Below are positions 35,401 to 49,500 of a DNA stretch of 64,000 bases, piece by piece. This DNA is from Telmatactis stephensoni. Taxonomy: Eukaryota > Cnidaria > Anthozoa > Actiniaria > Isophelliidae. Made by a program: the position numbers and the translations under genes. The stretch is from NCBI GenBank assembly GCA_029948255.1, contig JALIZF010001775.1:186001-250000 (forward strand), given 5' to 3'. The first letter of the stretch is position 1. The number at the start of each line of letters is the position of its first letter. Below the pieces are notes generated by a model that saw only the letters and a program-made list of their open reading frames with translations, made no database searches and had not been told where the DNA came from.

Positions 35401-38400
35401 TATAGTCATCCCATACCAACCTGTACTTAACTTTCATTTGGTCCTAATTGTATAAACGTATCGCCTATTCCATTTTGCAGGTGTTCCAGAACAAAAACCA
35501 AGCACTCCTGGAAATGAGTAAATCACCTTTTAATTTATACATTTATACTTTTTTTGTTGAAATAATTTTTGAATGATATACTGTACAAAACAGTAAAAAT
35601 CATTAATTGTACATTTGTACATATTTTTAGACTGAGAGAATCAGAAGAGGAAGCAGATGAATCAGGTACAGAGTTGTAGGGTTTATATTTCATGTACTAA
35701 TAAATTATTAATTTAATTCATCTCTAATTGCCTGTTCTTTTCTATTGACAGTATTTGTTGGTAAACTAAGTGAGGAGCATATGAGACAAAGGTAAATCAA
35801 AAGCCCTTCAATGTACAAACATGGGTAGAAATTATATAAGTTAAGGAGGCTTCCTACAATTTTTCTAGTGCTCGACCGGTCAACTTGAAACGGCTATAGT
35901 TCTTACATGAAAGTACCTACAGTTATGACCTTTCGTCCACTTACTCCATAAAGACTGACATTTTTATTGGTGGGTGTTTTGTTTACATCAGGGTTACCAT
36001 AGCGACGAAACGATGACGTCACTGTTTTAGATTCCAAGCAATTTTACGCACTTTTCGACCTAAACTTTCAAAATGACAAACAAGACGTTAATATTTAGGA
36101 CTTTGCCTAGCAGCATACGAATTTTGGAGAAATTCGTATAGACAGATTTTGAATTATTCGAGGCGCAATTTTTTAACCCCAAAAATCACAATTTCTAGTC
36201 TTCGATTCAATAATTTTAAAAGCAAAGCAGCATGACAACTCTTTGACTGTCCAAATGTTGTTCAAATATCAGACTACTTCTCTACGAAGTTGCACGTGAG
36301 AAAGTGCTTTGGATCTCCGTCAGCATACGTCCATTTAGACATGAAATTGGGCGAAATTTTATCAAAATTTATACACAAGACGTTTAGTGCTCCTAAAGAA
36401 AAGTCTCTCGGTCAACTGTTTTCTCCCTTTGGTGAGTAGAACTTTAGTATATTTGCAATAAACTATATCCAAGCGCCCATTCAATTGAAGCCTTCTAAGG
36501 TACTGAAATAAAATTTCAAAGTTGAGTATATTCGGTGTAACTCAGCGCAGCAAGATTCTAGGTTCAAGTTGTTGTTTTCATTCTCATATTCCTGCATGCA
36601 GGCATGCTTCAGTATGCTGATTCAAGGCAATGATCACCATGGCATGACGCACTACTTCACTACTGCGTTTCCGTACGCGTGTTCTAAGTTTGGAATGCGT
36701 TCCCGGCTTCGGTTTTTTTTCTGTTAACAACTTACCTTCAACGTTTCCATAATGAACACAGTAGTGAAGTAGCGCGTCACGCCATGGTGACCATTGCCTC
36801 GAATTAGCATACTGAAGCATGCCTGCATGCAGGAATGTGAGAATGAAAACAACAACTTGAACCTAGAATCTTGCTGCGCTAAGTTACACCTGAATATACT
36901 CAACTTTGAAATTTTATTTCAGTACCTTAGAAAGCTTCAATTGAATCGGCGCTTGGATAGTTTACTGCAAATATACTAAAGTTCTACTCACCAAAGGGAG
37001 AAAACAGTTGACCAAGAGGCTTTTCTTTAGGAGCACTAAACGTCTTGTGTATAAATTTTGATAAAATTTTGCCCAATTTCATGTCTAAATGGACGTATGC
37101 CGAAGGAGATCCAAAGCATTTTCTCACGTGCAACTTCGTAGAGAAGTAGTCTGATATTTGAACAACATTTGGACAGTCGAAGAGTTGTCATGCTGCTTTG
37201 CTTTTAAAATTATTGAATCGAAGACTAGAAATTGTGATTTTTGGGGTTAAAAAATTGCGCCTCGAATAATTCAAAATCTGTCTATACGAATTTCTCCAAA
37301 ATTCGTATGCTGCTAGGCAAAGCCCTAAATATTAACGTCTTGTTTGTCATTTTAAAAGTTTAGGTCAAAAAGCGCGTAAAATTGCTTGGAATCTAAAACA
37401 GTGACGTCATCGTTTCGTCGCTATGGTAACTCTGATGTAAACAAAACACCCACCAATAAAAATGTCAGTCTTTATGGAGTAAGTGGACGAAAGGTCATAA
37501 CTGTAGGTACTTTCATGTAAGAACTATAGCCGTTTCAAGTTGACCGGTCGAGCACTAGAAAAATTGTAGGAAGCCTCCTTAAGATAGCACCTGTATGTTT
37601 TCAGATGCTAGTTCAGTAAACAACATATATAATTATTCCAAGTTCATAGAAATTGTGTACCATGATTATCTTTTACTCCTTATACCAGTTCTAGTCTAAT
37701 TAATGTGTACACAGACTTATAATTATTTACTAACAATAATAACATTTCTATCTTCAGTTCTGAGTCTGATAGTGACACTGAATCTGCCCAGAAAGTAAGT
37801 ACCATATTTACTTGTTGTAACATAACATGGATCTCATTTAGGGTTAGTGTTTATATTATCTCCTAACTATCCATTGCAAACCTATTTGAGAGTGATAAAT
37901 TATGTAGCTATATAATAATTGTAGGTATAGAGCAGTTAGTTTTTTTACGAGCATGAAACAGAACTTTACCATGCCGTGACCATGTCAGTGCTTGTCACAG
38001 TGCTGTGATGTCTAAAAAATCATTTGAAATTTCATGGCCATCCATGGCCATCCCTAGCCTCCTCCGCAGGCATCACTGTTCTTGGGTTTCCTGTGTAAAA
38101 GAGTGGCGATAGGGGAGAATGGGGAGAGAAGGAGAGAGAGCAGTGATGCAACTCCTCCTCTCTCTTTTCTCCATTTCTAGTGCTCAGTCTCCGCTTGGTC
38201 AAATAACCGTTACAAAGGAAGCCCAAGGAGGAAAAATAAGGAGTTGCCTGCGGAGGAGACTAGGCCATCCCATTCCATATGACGGTGCAGTTTTCACAGG
38301 CACATGGAAAGTGACTATAGTTCAAGTGTTAGACTATATTTCTAAGTACAGCTCAAACACATTGTATTTCATACAGATATCAACATATGGAGGAACAGAC

Positions 38401-41400
38401 TCTGCTTTCTGCATCCAGCTGTTCTGTATTGATGAAAAATATGAAATGAGGTGAGGCCTTATTTAATTCACTCTCTCCTTGCTGATGGCCTACAATTATG
38501 ATTACATGCAATTTACCTTGACACCCTTGTACTTACTGGTGACAAAAAATATTGCCTGTTATAAAATGTTATCTTTTTCCCCCTCCCCCTAACCAATGTT
38601 TTACAATTATTTGTACGTCTGTCAACATTGAATGGCAACATTGAATGTGAGGGGGGAGGTAGAGAAGTCACAGACTGAAATGAAATGAATACAAGAAAAA
38701 AACAAGAAAAAAAATGATGAGCTGTAAAAAGAATGCCCATTTGTGTCACGAATGTCAAGCTTTTTTTGCACATCTCACTGTCATTACCTTGCTGTTCAAA
38801 TGCTATCCTCAGCCTGTCTCTTGTGAACAAGTGATAATAATGCTGTCATGTCCTATTTTTACAGATCACTTGATTTCTTACCAGCTGCATTTGCCCAATT
38901 TGAAGTGAGTTTGATGTCAATAAACACAAGAGTTTAGAATCACTACGATTGTATTAAAAATGTTCTTTATTTAATAATTTTTTTCTCTACAGGACAAGGA
39001 CTACTGTGTACTAACCATGCCGCACCTTGTTTCTGAGTTTCCTTTATTGCAGTCATTCACGGTATGATTCAGACACATTTTTATTACTTGGCAGTCTGTT
39101 TGGCATGCATTTACAATTGTAATTATAACAAAAAGTTGTTTAAATCCACAGAGAGTAACTCCCAAGAGGAAAAGTACATTGTCACAAGAGTTGTATGTCT
39201 ATCATCGTTGGGGACTTATTGAGTAAGTTTGAGATCCTGGGAGGGACAGGGTACTCCTTCCAGTTTTGGGTAGGGATATGTGCTGCTAAGCTGCTCAAAC
39301 CCTGACCCTGTTCCAGAGCAAAATGTCCAAAATCAATACCCAGTTCCAGAGTGAATACTCTAAAACAATACCCAGTTCCAAAAAGACATAAACGTTTTTG
39401 AGACTGTTTTAATTACACAAAGGATTTTAACATCAAGTTCTTTACTCTGGTTTCCTGACTCATTTAATTTTATTCCTTAAAAGTTGACGTGTAGTTACCA
39501 ACTTTGAAAAAAATAGGTACCTTAGTAGCTGCAGTTCCAGAGAGTGATTATGATTTTATAGACCCTGTTCCAGAGTAAAAACACTGAAAATCATACCCTG
39601 TTTGGGGTAACCAGTATATTCGCTCCAAAGTCAATTCGCTCCAAGTCAATTCGCTCCACCCCAAGTCAATTCGTTCCACTTATCAGGTCAATTCGTTCCA
39701 CATGTATTTAATACAAAAATCGCAAAGAAAAATGTAGTATAGAAGAATATAATATAACAGAGAAGATAATAGACAGTTTTTAAGAAGTTTTTCGATTACA
39801 AAGGGCTGTTTGGCGGCACGTACCTGTATAGCGAATATAGGGGAGTAACCCCCCTTTTGTTTAACTTTTATTACACTATGAAAATGTGCATCATTAATTA
39901 TGTGATGCTTGAAATGACTGTTTATTAATGTTTGTATCAACAGATCCTTTAGTGTTCGCCCTTGTACTTCTTCAGACACTGATGGCATTTATCAAGTTAT
40001 CAAAAACCTTAAGGGGTTTGAAAGGATACAAAGGTACTAGAAACCATGACCACACCCAAGGGTGTACCCAAAGGGGTACCAGTGTACCAAATTCTCTCAC
40101 CCCACATTGTCCTGATTTCTCACATCATACACATAATAGGAAAAAAAGGCTAAATTGTATAATCATTTCACATCAGCTGTCATTTAAAAGGTATCAAATT
40201 CACAGAAGTCTATAGTGGTTGTAAAGTGTAAGACTTCATGTATAGTTGATAGTTGAACCAAGATGTTGTGTTAAATTATTAGCCACTGACCACTGTTGCG
40301 TCTTAATTTGATCAGTAAGCTTAATTACTTGACTTATTAGCATCTGTAGAGAACATGTTAAAATCTTGGAGTCTTCCAACTTGTAATATAATAAATACTT
40401 TGACATAAGGTGACATTAGGTGGCTTGGTAGTGCTTTTAGAGTCTATATTGTAGTATTTGGGTTGATTTACTTTAGGAAATATAACCAACTGTTAAATCT
40501 TCTTTTAGTGACATAAAGCAGTATAGTACAGCAAGGAGAGATCCGGTATGTACTTCATTTAATTCCAAATAGTTTTGCTGGTGCCACTGTAATTTAAAAC
40601 CTGTATTAATAATATAATTAAATCATTTTCCAGGATGGAACAGAGATTCAAGCATTTGTTGCAGAGTCTATAGGTCAGGTTGTGGGTGTGGCAGTACTTA
40701 GAAGAGAAGAGGTACTGATACGTACTAGTTGCATCTTTAAATCGTTACAGTGATATTAGTCAATATGAATACTGCACAAAGCCCAAAAGTATGACCAACT
40801 ATATGGTGTTCACATTCTTTTGAAAGAGCAATCATCCAGTTAGCATCTGAGGATTTTCATGTCTCTTATCTAAGTGCTAATTTGAGGATGGTGACGCAAA
40901 AGTATGCAAATATATTAACGCTGGTCACAGTTTTGAGCTTTGTGCTGTAATAGAGATATTAAAAACTTTAGTTTCATTGTTTCATTATGAAAAAATAATT
41001 GAAGATTAAGTGCAGGGTCTGTACTTGGTACCCCACTTGCTGGGTCCAAAGTGTTACTTTGTTTGAGGCAAATCTGTATTATGTTGCCATTCTGCATTTA
41101 GTAAGCTGTGGCCACAGTTTAGTCTTTCTCTATTAAACCTGATTTGCACAAGTGACAGAAGCAGAAACAAAAATAAAATACGTAGACATAGCAATGAACT
41201 GCTTGTTTTCTTCTCTCACGAAATGCAACATCAAGTCTTCACATGTTCAGGGGTTTCAATAATAGGTGGCTACCGGCGGTGTAGCGCCGCCTATTTTACC
41301 TCTTACCGCCGGTTATTTTGTGTCTTACTTAATAAATATGATTGCGGCCCCATTTGGGACACAGACGCCTACTTCAATCACTCAGACGCTTATTCAAAAA

Positions 41401-44400
41401 GATAATGAAACCCCTGCATGTTGCTTCAGCTTCTGCTTCCATCCCTCATGAAAACCAGGCAAAAGATAGAAAGAAAGGAAAGAAAGAAACGTTTGCACAT
41501 CCTCCTGAGGTGTCATTTTGATAAGAGTTTGACTTTATCATATCAAACAATGTTAATTTTCCTCATCATAATTTTTTTTGGTTTATGTCTAGAGCATTGA
41601 ATACATACGTTCCCACTACAGTATTGAAGACTTTGTGTATTTCAATCACCATCAACGTGAAGAACATGCCCATCTCCATCATTTTGCTTTGAACCCTGTC
41701 TTCCAGCAGTATTCCAAACACTTCCTGAAGGTATATGCAAGTGACATCAATAATAATTGATATTGTAGATTTAGCAATGGTGCAACATTTGTAATTTGAC
41801 AAAGATTCAACCTGGATCTACATGTATGAGGGTGAACATAGTTAACTATGGGGTGAACAAAAGGAGGCAGTTGTTTTGACAAAATCGATGTGCGTAGAGT
41901 ACAGAGATTTAGTATTTAGTTAGATACACCTACGACAGATGGCCAAGCGTGAGAGATCATACAACATGCCTTTTTCTCGCGCCCGGTATTGTGCGTTTGG
42001 CGTTCAAAAGAAAAGGTGGTTTTTCACGTTTATGTGAAATGACTAACCTTCACGTTAAACGGTGCCAGACACAAGAAAATTAAAACTGCTGTTTTTCTTG
42101 ATCTGCTGTCTGTTATCTCATATGTAACTTACTTATGTACCATATGTCCCTATTGAGATTGAGATTGATGTGTTTTTGTTTGCAAACGTATACATTCTGA
42201 TACATTTGGGCTTGCGTTCACACGAAAACGATTGAAAACGATCATATTTATCAAAAATGCATCCATATAAAAACACTATAAACTAGAGACATGAAAACCG
42301 AGTCCCATCAAATATGCCACTTTCATAATGGTTGCTGCTAGTTAGCATAAAAAAGCAAGGTTTTGATGCGTTTTTGTTCAAACGAGATAAAACCTTTAGA
42401 AATACATTAATGTGGGTCTGCCTAGTGACGGAGAAAATGACTCATGGGATCTTGCTTGTATTTTGTAGGAAATTCTACGACTTTCACACAAGTCTTGTCT
42501 TTATTATCCTGTCTTCCCATGGTACTCGTCCGTAAAGGTACGTTGTCCTTTGTAAGCTATTGAGATCTCCTCTCAACATGATGAAGAAAATATTTTTGTA
42601 AGTGATACGAAAATATTTTTATTTGAAGGACATGAAACCACACTCCACAGTGACTGCCTTAAATGACTTAGTTCCCATAAAGTAAGTATAGAATCATGAG
42701 TTTTATATGAAATACTTTGATTAATTACATGAACTGATTGCATCTGAAAACTACTCAAGTGCCTAAAGTGCTTTTTCTGTGATCCGGATATGAGCTCTCA
42801 AAAATGGTGTGCCTTAGTTCCTGGAATAGTCTGACAAAAACAAACAAACAAATGTTTTCACTCCCCTCAGACTCTTTCGAAACACTTGATCTGCAGTGAT
42901 GTCAGGTTTACACTCATGCCTCGACGAACTGGTTGTCTTGGAGAGGGCACAATCAGGCGAAATATGGTGGCCATCATTTAGTTGGTTGTAAGGGGAAGTT
43001 CAAATGCACATCCATCAACAACAACATTTTTGTTATTCATAAGATAGACGTCTTATCAGCGCGCGCGTCTCTATTTGAAAGAGCGCGCAACAGAAAACAT
43101 ATGCTTGTTTTGGATTTGTTTTGTATTTTTATCAGCTTGTGCAGTGTATTAACTAACCGTTTTGTTCCTATAGTTATTGTACGCGCTCGTAGATCGAAGA
43201 ACGTTTGTAACATCTTTCCCTGATGATATGGGTCTAGAACCCGAAAGCTCGGATTAAATATCTGAAAAAACAGCGTAGATGAGACGTCTATCTCATGAAT
43301 CAAATGATCCCTACGCACAAACATACTTAAAACATTTTCGTGTTCCTACAGAGCTCGTCGCCAAATCATCTATCCTGTAAAACAGCTTGGAATAAATGCA
43401 CCGTCAGAACGAATATTACAAGAAATGGTAGGCCATTTTAAAAGACATTAGTGTTAGAGCAGTGTTTTGATGATATATCCTTGTTTAAACTTTAATCCTT
43501 CATTGCTGTTGTCATTTCAGGAACCATTTGCATTGAACCACTTAAACAGGAAACTCACACTTGAACCAAAGGTAAGATATCGTTATATTGTTGCTGTTGA
43601 TGTTGTTACTTAAATTCCATTTTTCCTTGCGTCTGTACTCTAATAGATGCACAGATGACGTCAAAATGTGGCGAGAACAAAAAAGTACACCACGAGACGA
43701 AGTCCAGTGGCTTGACCGTTGTTCTCACCATGTTGACGTCTTGTGTGCATCTATTAGAGTACAGACCCACGAAAACATGAACTCTATTTGTTCTATATAA
43801 TATTCATTGAAGCATTTCAACCAATCAGAGCGCGCGTAAGATTCTCTGATGTCATGTATGCGTGTGTACTGTAAATCACACGGTTCTCGTCCAATCAGAG
43901 CGCGTGTAATATACCAGTTATTACATAAATAGCATTTATCATTTCGTTCATTCTCCTTGTAGGTTGCCATCAATGCTCGTATTGTTGTAGTAGGAGCATC
44001 AGACGTTGGGATTTCATTTTTAGAAACCTTTATATTTTGGTAAGTCACTTATGTAAGTGTGAAACACTTTCTTTTGGACTCACCCATAATGATATCACTC
44101 ATAATAACACTTTTTCTCTCTTTAGCCCACATTTGAGGTTCAACAACCTGACTCTTATCTCCCCCAAAGGGCTACCTGGACAAGCTTCACCAGATCCTGA
44201 AGTCAATCAATTTCTTCCATCCAGGTATATTAGTCTGTTTCTGAGTGTTTTTGTTTTTGTTTTGTTTTCAGTTTGTTTCGTTTGTTTGGGGGGATCTAGC
44301 CTTCAGTTTTATTTCAAGTCTGATTGCAAGTTTTTCCCAGTTCAAGTTTTTTTCGTTTTACTTTTAGAAGGCAAATTGAATTTCTTATAATACGACAGAC

Positions 44401-44610
44401 TTGTACTCTATTTTATAGAACAGCACCATACCCACGCATATATCCCTTGACACTTATAGATCTTATGAGTGTCTCTTCTAATGGGTGGTTTTGTTACAGT
44501 TTGTGTTTTACAGATCGACACCACGCCCATATGTCGTTACGCACATGGATTAATGTAGTCAAGGGTAAAATGACACAAATCGATAGGTAAGTCTACAAAC
44601 CTCCTTTATA

Positions 44611-44643
<33 letters not shown>

Positions 44644-44662
44644 GTGATGGATGGTGATGGTG

Positions 44663-44694
<32 letters not shown>

Positions 44695-46495
44695 GGACTT
44701 ATAAAGCGCCATTTCCGTGAGTTCAATAGCACTGATCAAACACGAAGTTACAGTTCAAATGCCAGATTAGACAAATAAGTCTTGAGGTTTTGCTTAAAGC
44801 AGTCAGTGTTGCTAGAGTCCTTGATGTCGTCTGGTAAGTTGTTCCACAGTTCAGGGGCAGCAATATAAAACGCACGACTTCCATATGTCTTGAGATTGAA
44901 GGACACGCACGTGCACGGACATGGTGTAGTGCCTCCGTTCCTTGTATTTGTGTTGTGTATTCACTGGAAAATAAAGTATTGCGAAGGATTTCTTCTAGTT
45001 TAGTCCTCTAGTGTTCTCCTAGTCAGACGTTTTTAAGACGTGCTATATAGAAGAACCAAAATGGTCTCTAAAGGACATGCATTTTTATCTTCAATCATTA
45101 ACAATTTTATTGTCTGTCTATCACTCCTACAGAACCAACAAGGTTGTATGTGTTACAGACGGTCACAAAGTCCCATACGATTACCTCGTTATATGTACCG
45201 GGCAACAGTTCCAAATCCCCGTACCTACCGGAGCAGATATCAGTACCCTTGTTACAACAAGTGAAGTAGAAAGACCGTCCACCACGGTGTATAGGGATAC
45301 TTTACCTGCTAATGTTTTCACTTTAAACTCGGTGGACGAGTCAACACAGGTTGTGAGGTGGATCAAAGAACACTTTCTAGCTGCAGAAGGTTAGGAGTAA
45401 TACATGTTAACGAGAGACCATTACTAAGAGAGCTACAGATTGATGTCTGCATGATGTGCTTGGTGCCTAAGGTTATTTTTAGTAACAGGAAGTTGACGTC
45501 ATCACGTCATTCTGATTGGCGGAGGAAGCTACGTAGGTATAGACCCTTATTCACCCTAGCGTGACATAATAGAATATTTGATTTATCGGGAAAAGGAGTT
45601 TACTATCAAATTTGTCACATTGAAAATAGTAAAGTTGCAAAGTTTCGTAAAGATTGCCCTTAAACTGACAAAGATATGAATTTTTAAATGTAAGCATTTG
45701 GTGAAAATTTTTGCAAAGAAATGTATGTGTCTAGCCTGATAACGAGGCTGGGCGTGCATGCGATGCACGTCCACAGTACATTTCTTTGTAAAAATGCTTA
45801 CTTTCAAAAATTCATTTCTTCGTCAGTTGGAGGCCAATCTTTATGAAACTTTGCAATTTTACTATAATCATTGTGACCAATTTTATAGTAAACTTCTTTT
45901 TCCGATAAATCAAATATCTTATAATGTCACGCTAGCGTGATAGGGTCTATGTCATGCTGCACGCTTGTCTAAGCGTCTATATGTTTAATCGCCTTGCGCG
46001 CGCGATATGGTGTCAACTTCCAGTTACTAAAAATAACCTTAAGCGCCAAGCACATCAGTCGCGTAGACATCAATTCGCGAGTTTTGCTGTCTTAGTCTTA
46101 TGGTGCCTTGGTGTTAGTGTTGATTGTAAGAGAGTAGTTTTCGTTTGTCTGTGAAAAAGTTCGTGCCATGTCATTGTTCAGTGTTTTGATTGGATAAAAC
46201 AAGAGCGTTGACCAATCAAAATGCCGAGGAAAAGTACGACAACACGTCACGTAGTCACGCAATGCTCCCTCTTTGTGAGGGTTGCGTGACGAGCTTTAAA
46301 AGCGCTGCGAAGGAGACTACAGGGAACGGTACCCACGTTTTTCCATTTAAACTAAAAACTGCTGTAGTGTTAGCTAGCCATATGCATTTTGCTCGTTACT
46401 CTCCCATTATCGTAATCAAGGTCTCCAGGACGGATCTGGTACATTTGGGGGTGTGGGTGTCATCATTACTACTGAATATTTGTTTTCATTCCATT

Positions 46496-46529
<34 letters not shown>

Positions 46530-49500
46530 CCACCACCGCCACCACTACCATTATTGTTTCCCTTGTTACCTCTCTTTTTCATCGCCGTTGTTGTTGCTGC
46601 TGCTGTTGTTGTTGTTGTTGTTGTTGTTTCGAAGCTATCCCTTGTTCTATAATCCATCATTACTTCCATTAACATTTGTTACGTCAATATCTCATTATTA
46701 TCATCTTTATCATAAAATCTTTCTGAGAATGATTTAGACTAAATTATTCTACATTGGGTGATGCATCGTTTGGATGTGACGTAGTTTTGATTTGCTGGTA
46801 TTTTTATTTCCAGGAAAAGCTTTGGTTTATGGTTGTACAATGGAGGCCTACACCATGGTACAGGGTATGATTGCAGTGGGTGTACCTAGCAGCCATATTG
46901 TCATGGTTCACCCACCTCCACCAATACCTTCATGTTTTAATAACCTAGAGGTTGATGAAGCTATTGAACAGGCCCTAAAAAATCTTGGTAAGCAAAAGAA
47001 TTAGGGATTTATGACTTATGAAAAAGTTTTTTTTGGAATGGAGAGAGGGGTTATTGGGAGCCCATTTTCTCTTCAATTCTTCAACCTACCTTTTTGCCTT
47101 TTCATCGCCTCTCTTCCCAAGGAAAGCTACTTGCAAGCTAGACCAAACACAACTGTTTAATCATGGGGAAGCATTGGTGGCCGTGCGGCGAGAGCGTTGG
47201 TCTGTCACCTCTGTGGTTCCCGGGTTCTATCTTCGGATGTAGCATCACATGTGACTTCAGTTTGTCAGTTCGTTCTCTCCCTTGCCTCGAGGGTTTTCTC
47301 CGTGTCGAACTAGCGAGCTGAGAGTTAGGCGCACAGAATATTAAATGTAGTGGTAGTGTGTGTGAGAGTACAGTGTCCCTCGATTAGTGCGCAAGTTTTT
47401 TTTTTTCTTGATCAAAGTCTTTCATGACAACTGCTCTTCTGTGTCTTGATTTCCAGGTGTTGAGGTCCATGTAGGTTTTACACTCGCTCAGTGGAACGAT
47501 GGTAAATGTAACGGTCCTTTGTTTTGTGCTACCTTTACCTCTGATAACAAACCTCTCAGAGTGGACTGCCAGGTACGTTTTAGAACTTGTAGACATAATT
47601 CTCTCGCTTATTTATTCTCTTCCAATCTGCCAGGAAGGTGTCTTTGCCTAATCTCTCCTCGTTAGTTGTGGAGGCTGCAAGGAAAAGACATGTTCTCATA
47701 GTGTCTGATTAATCTTTTGATTTCAGGCATTTTTCTGCTTTCAAGAGAAGAGAGTAGACTACCAGGCTTTTAAAGGTAAGTTGAACAGCCGTTTCTCTCA
47801 AGGATGCGCGCGCATTTGAATTTCAACGTTTCAAAGCAAACCTACTATCTATTGTAACAGTGGAATCTTTGTGTATCTTAAATAGTGCCATTTCATTAGG
47901 TCATACACGAAGTAGTAACCCTTTGAAGGGCCACAAATTCGAAAGAACAGTAATATTTTAGCACGAACAAGAGTAAACCTCTAAAAGGCCGTAGAGTTAG
48001 ATGTAAAGAAATTAAAGCTCAAAGTGAAGTGCTTTGACATAGCCCATCTTGAGAAAAGGACTGTTGACGTTCATATACTTACCACGTCCTGCAAAGCGTG
48101 TTACTAGATATTGATAATAGTTCTTTTTCTAACTCTAGCTATAAATGACAGTTGTTTGGTGTTTGATGGTAAACTGGTTGTTGATGCCAACTTCCACACC
48201 AATGATTCATTCATACGGGCAGCGGGACCCTTGACCAAGTATCAGAGAAGATATCACGCTGAATCCTGGTGAGTTGAAAATAGAAAAAAACATTTGAAGA
48301 CAACTTAAATCATTTCTATTTCATTTATCTCTTTCCATTATCACCTGTTTGAACCCAAAGGATGTATAATAAAGACTCTGGTAGAGAAAGTGATGAGAGT
48401 GCTGTAGTAATAGCAGTTTATATTAATTATTTACGTACTATCTTTTCTTACAGGACACACGCCAATTACAATTCGAAAGAGATTGGAGCACAGGTAATTC
48501 ATGAAACCCTTTTTTCCAAAATTAAAATCAAGTGTTATTACAAAACGCTAGTCATTATCATATATCATTATTTTCTGACAGAAAATGCTTCTGTTTTCCC
48601 GTTTGCCATTCTCGTTTCTTTATTTCATTTACTTTTAAATTTTCATTTTCTAGTTGGCACACTCTATGTTGGTTTTGTTTGATCCAACACTGGAAGGGTT
48701 TTCCCCTGAGCCTGTGTCTATAGAGGAAGATCAATTGATATCCATATACAAACAACCTAAAATGTACAGCGGTATTCTTCCAGGTGAGATTACTAATAAC
48801 CACTAAACAACTGGGACATCGGTTAGGGTTGGGATGGTAGTTCTTGTAGGGGACATAATATTTTATTGTCTAATCAGCAACCATTAGTCATTTGTTTTAA
48901 AAAAGATGCAGAGCCTAGGAGGACGTTGATCGTGGTAGAGGGGAACGGAACCCCTGGACATTGGGGGGGGGGGACGGAAGGTGACAAGGGAAATGTGAAG
49001 GTGACAATGGGGAAAAACTTGAAGACAAACAGGCCCTCACTCATCAAAAGTCCTAACGATTTTTTTCAGGTGGTTATCATTACCTTCATGTCGGGAAACC
49101 AAGCCTTAATCTACCATTAGATTCTTTGATGGTTCAACCAGAATACGTAAGTAATTGTCTGTTCGCTCCTCAGTTGGGCTTCCTGTGGTGGTTGAGCGAA
49201 AACTACGACTTATGAGATCAGTAAAGTATGTAATAAATCGTATAAAGGAATACATCTACATCTACAAATAGATATGATAGTTTGGTACGCAAGCCTCATT
49301 AGTGGGTTACGACATTTTCTAAAACTGCATTCACTTCTAACAATGGTTTGTAGGGCCGTGAGTTGGTTACTGGTAGTGCGAAACACGACGAGTCAAGTCC
49401 TGGTTACTTTAGACTCCATGTGAATCAGTACAGCTCTGTTGAAACCATTACTTGTCTAAGTAAACAGGTAAATGTAACCTTATTGTGATTATTATGTGCA

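Noticed and set aside
38119..38454. 111-residue ORF as a CFAP61 exon
   Set aside because: Only the last part (38377-38450) matches CFAP61. The rest is a small TIR element and intron.
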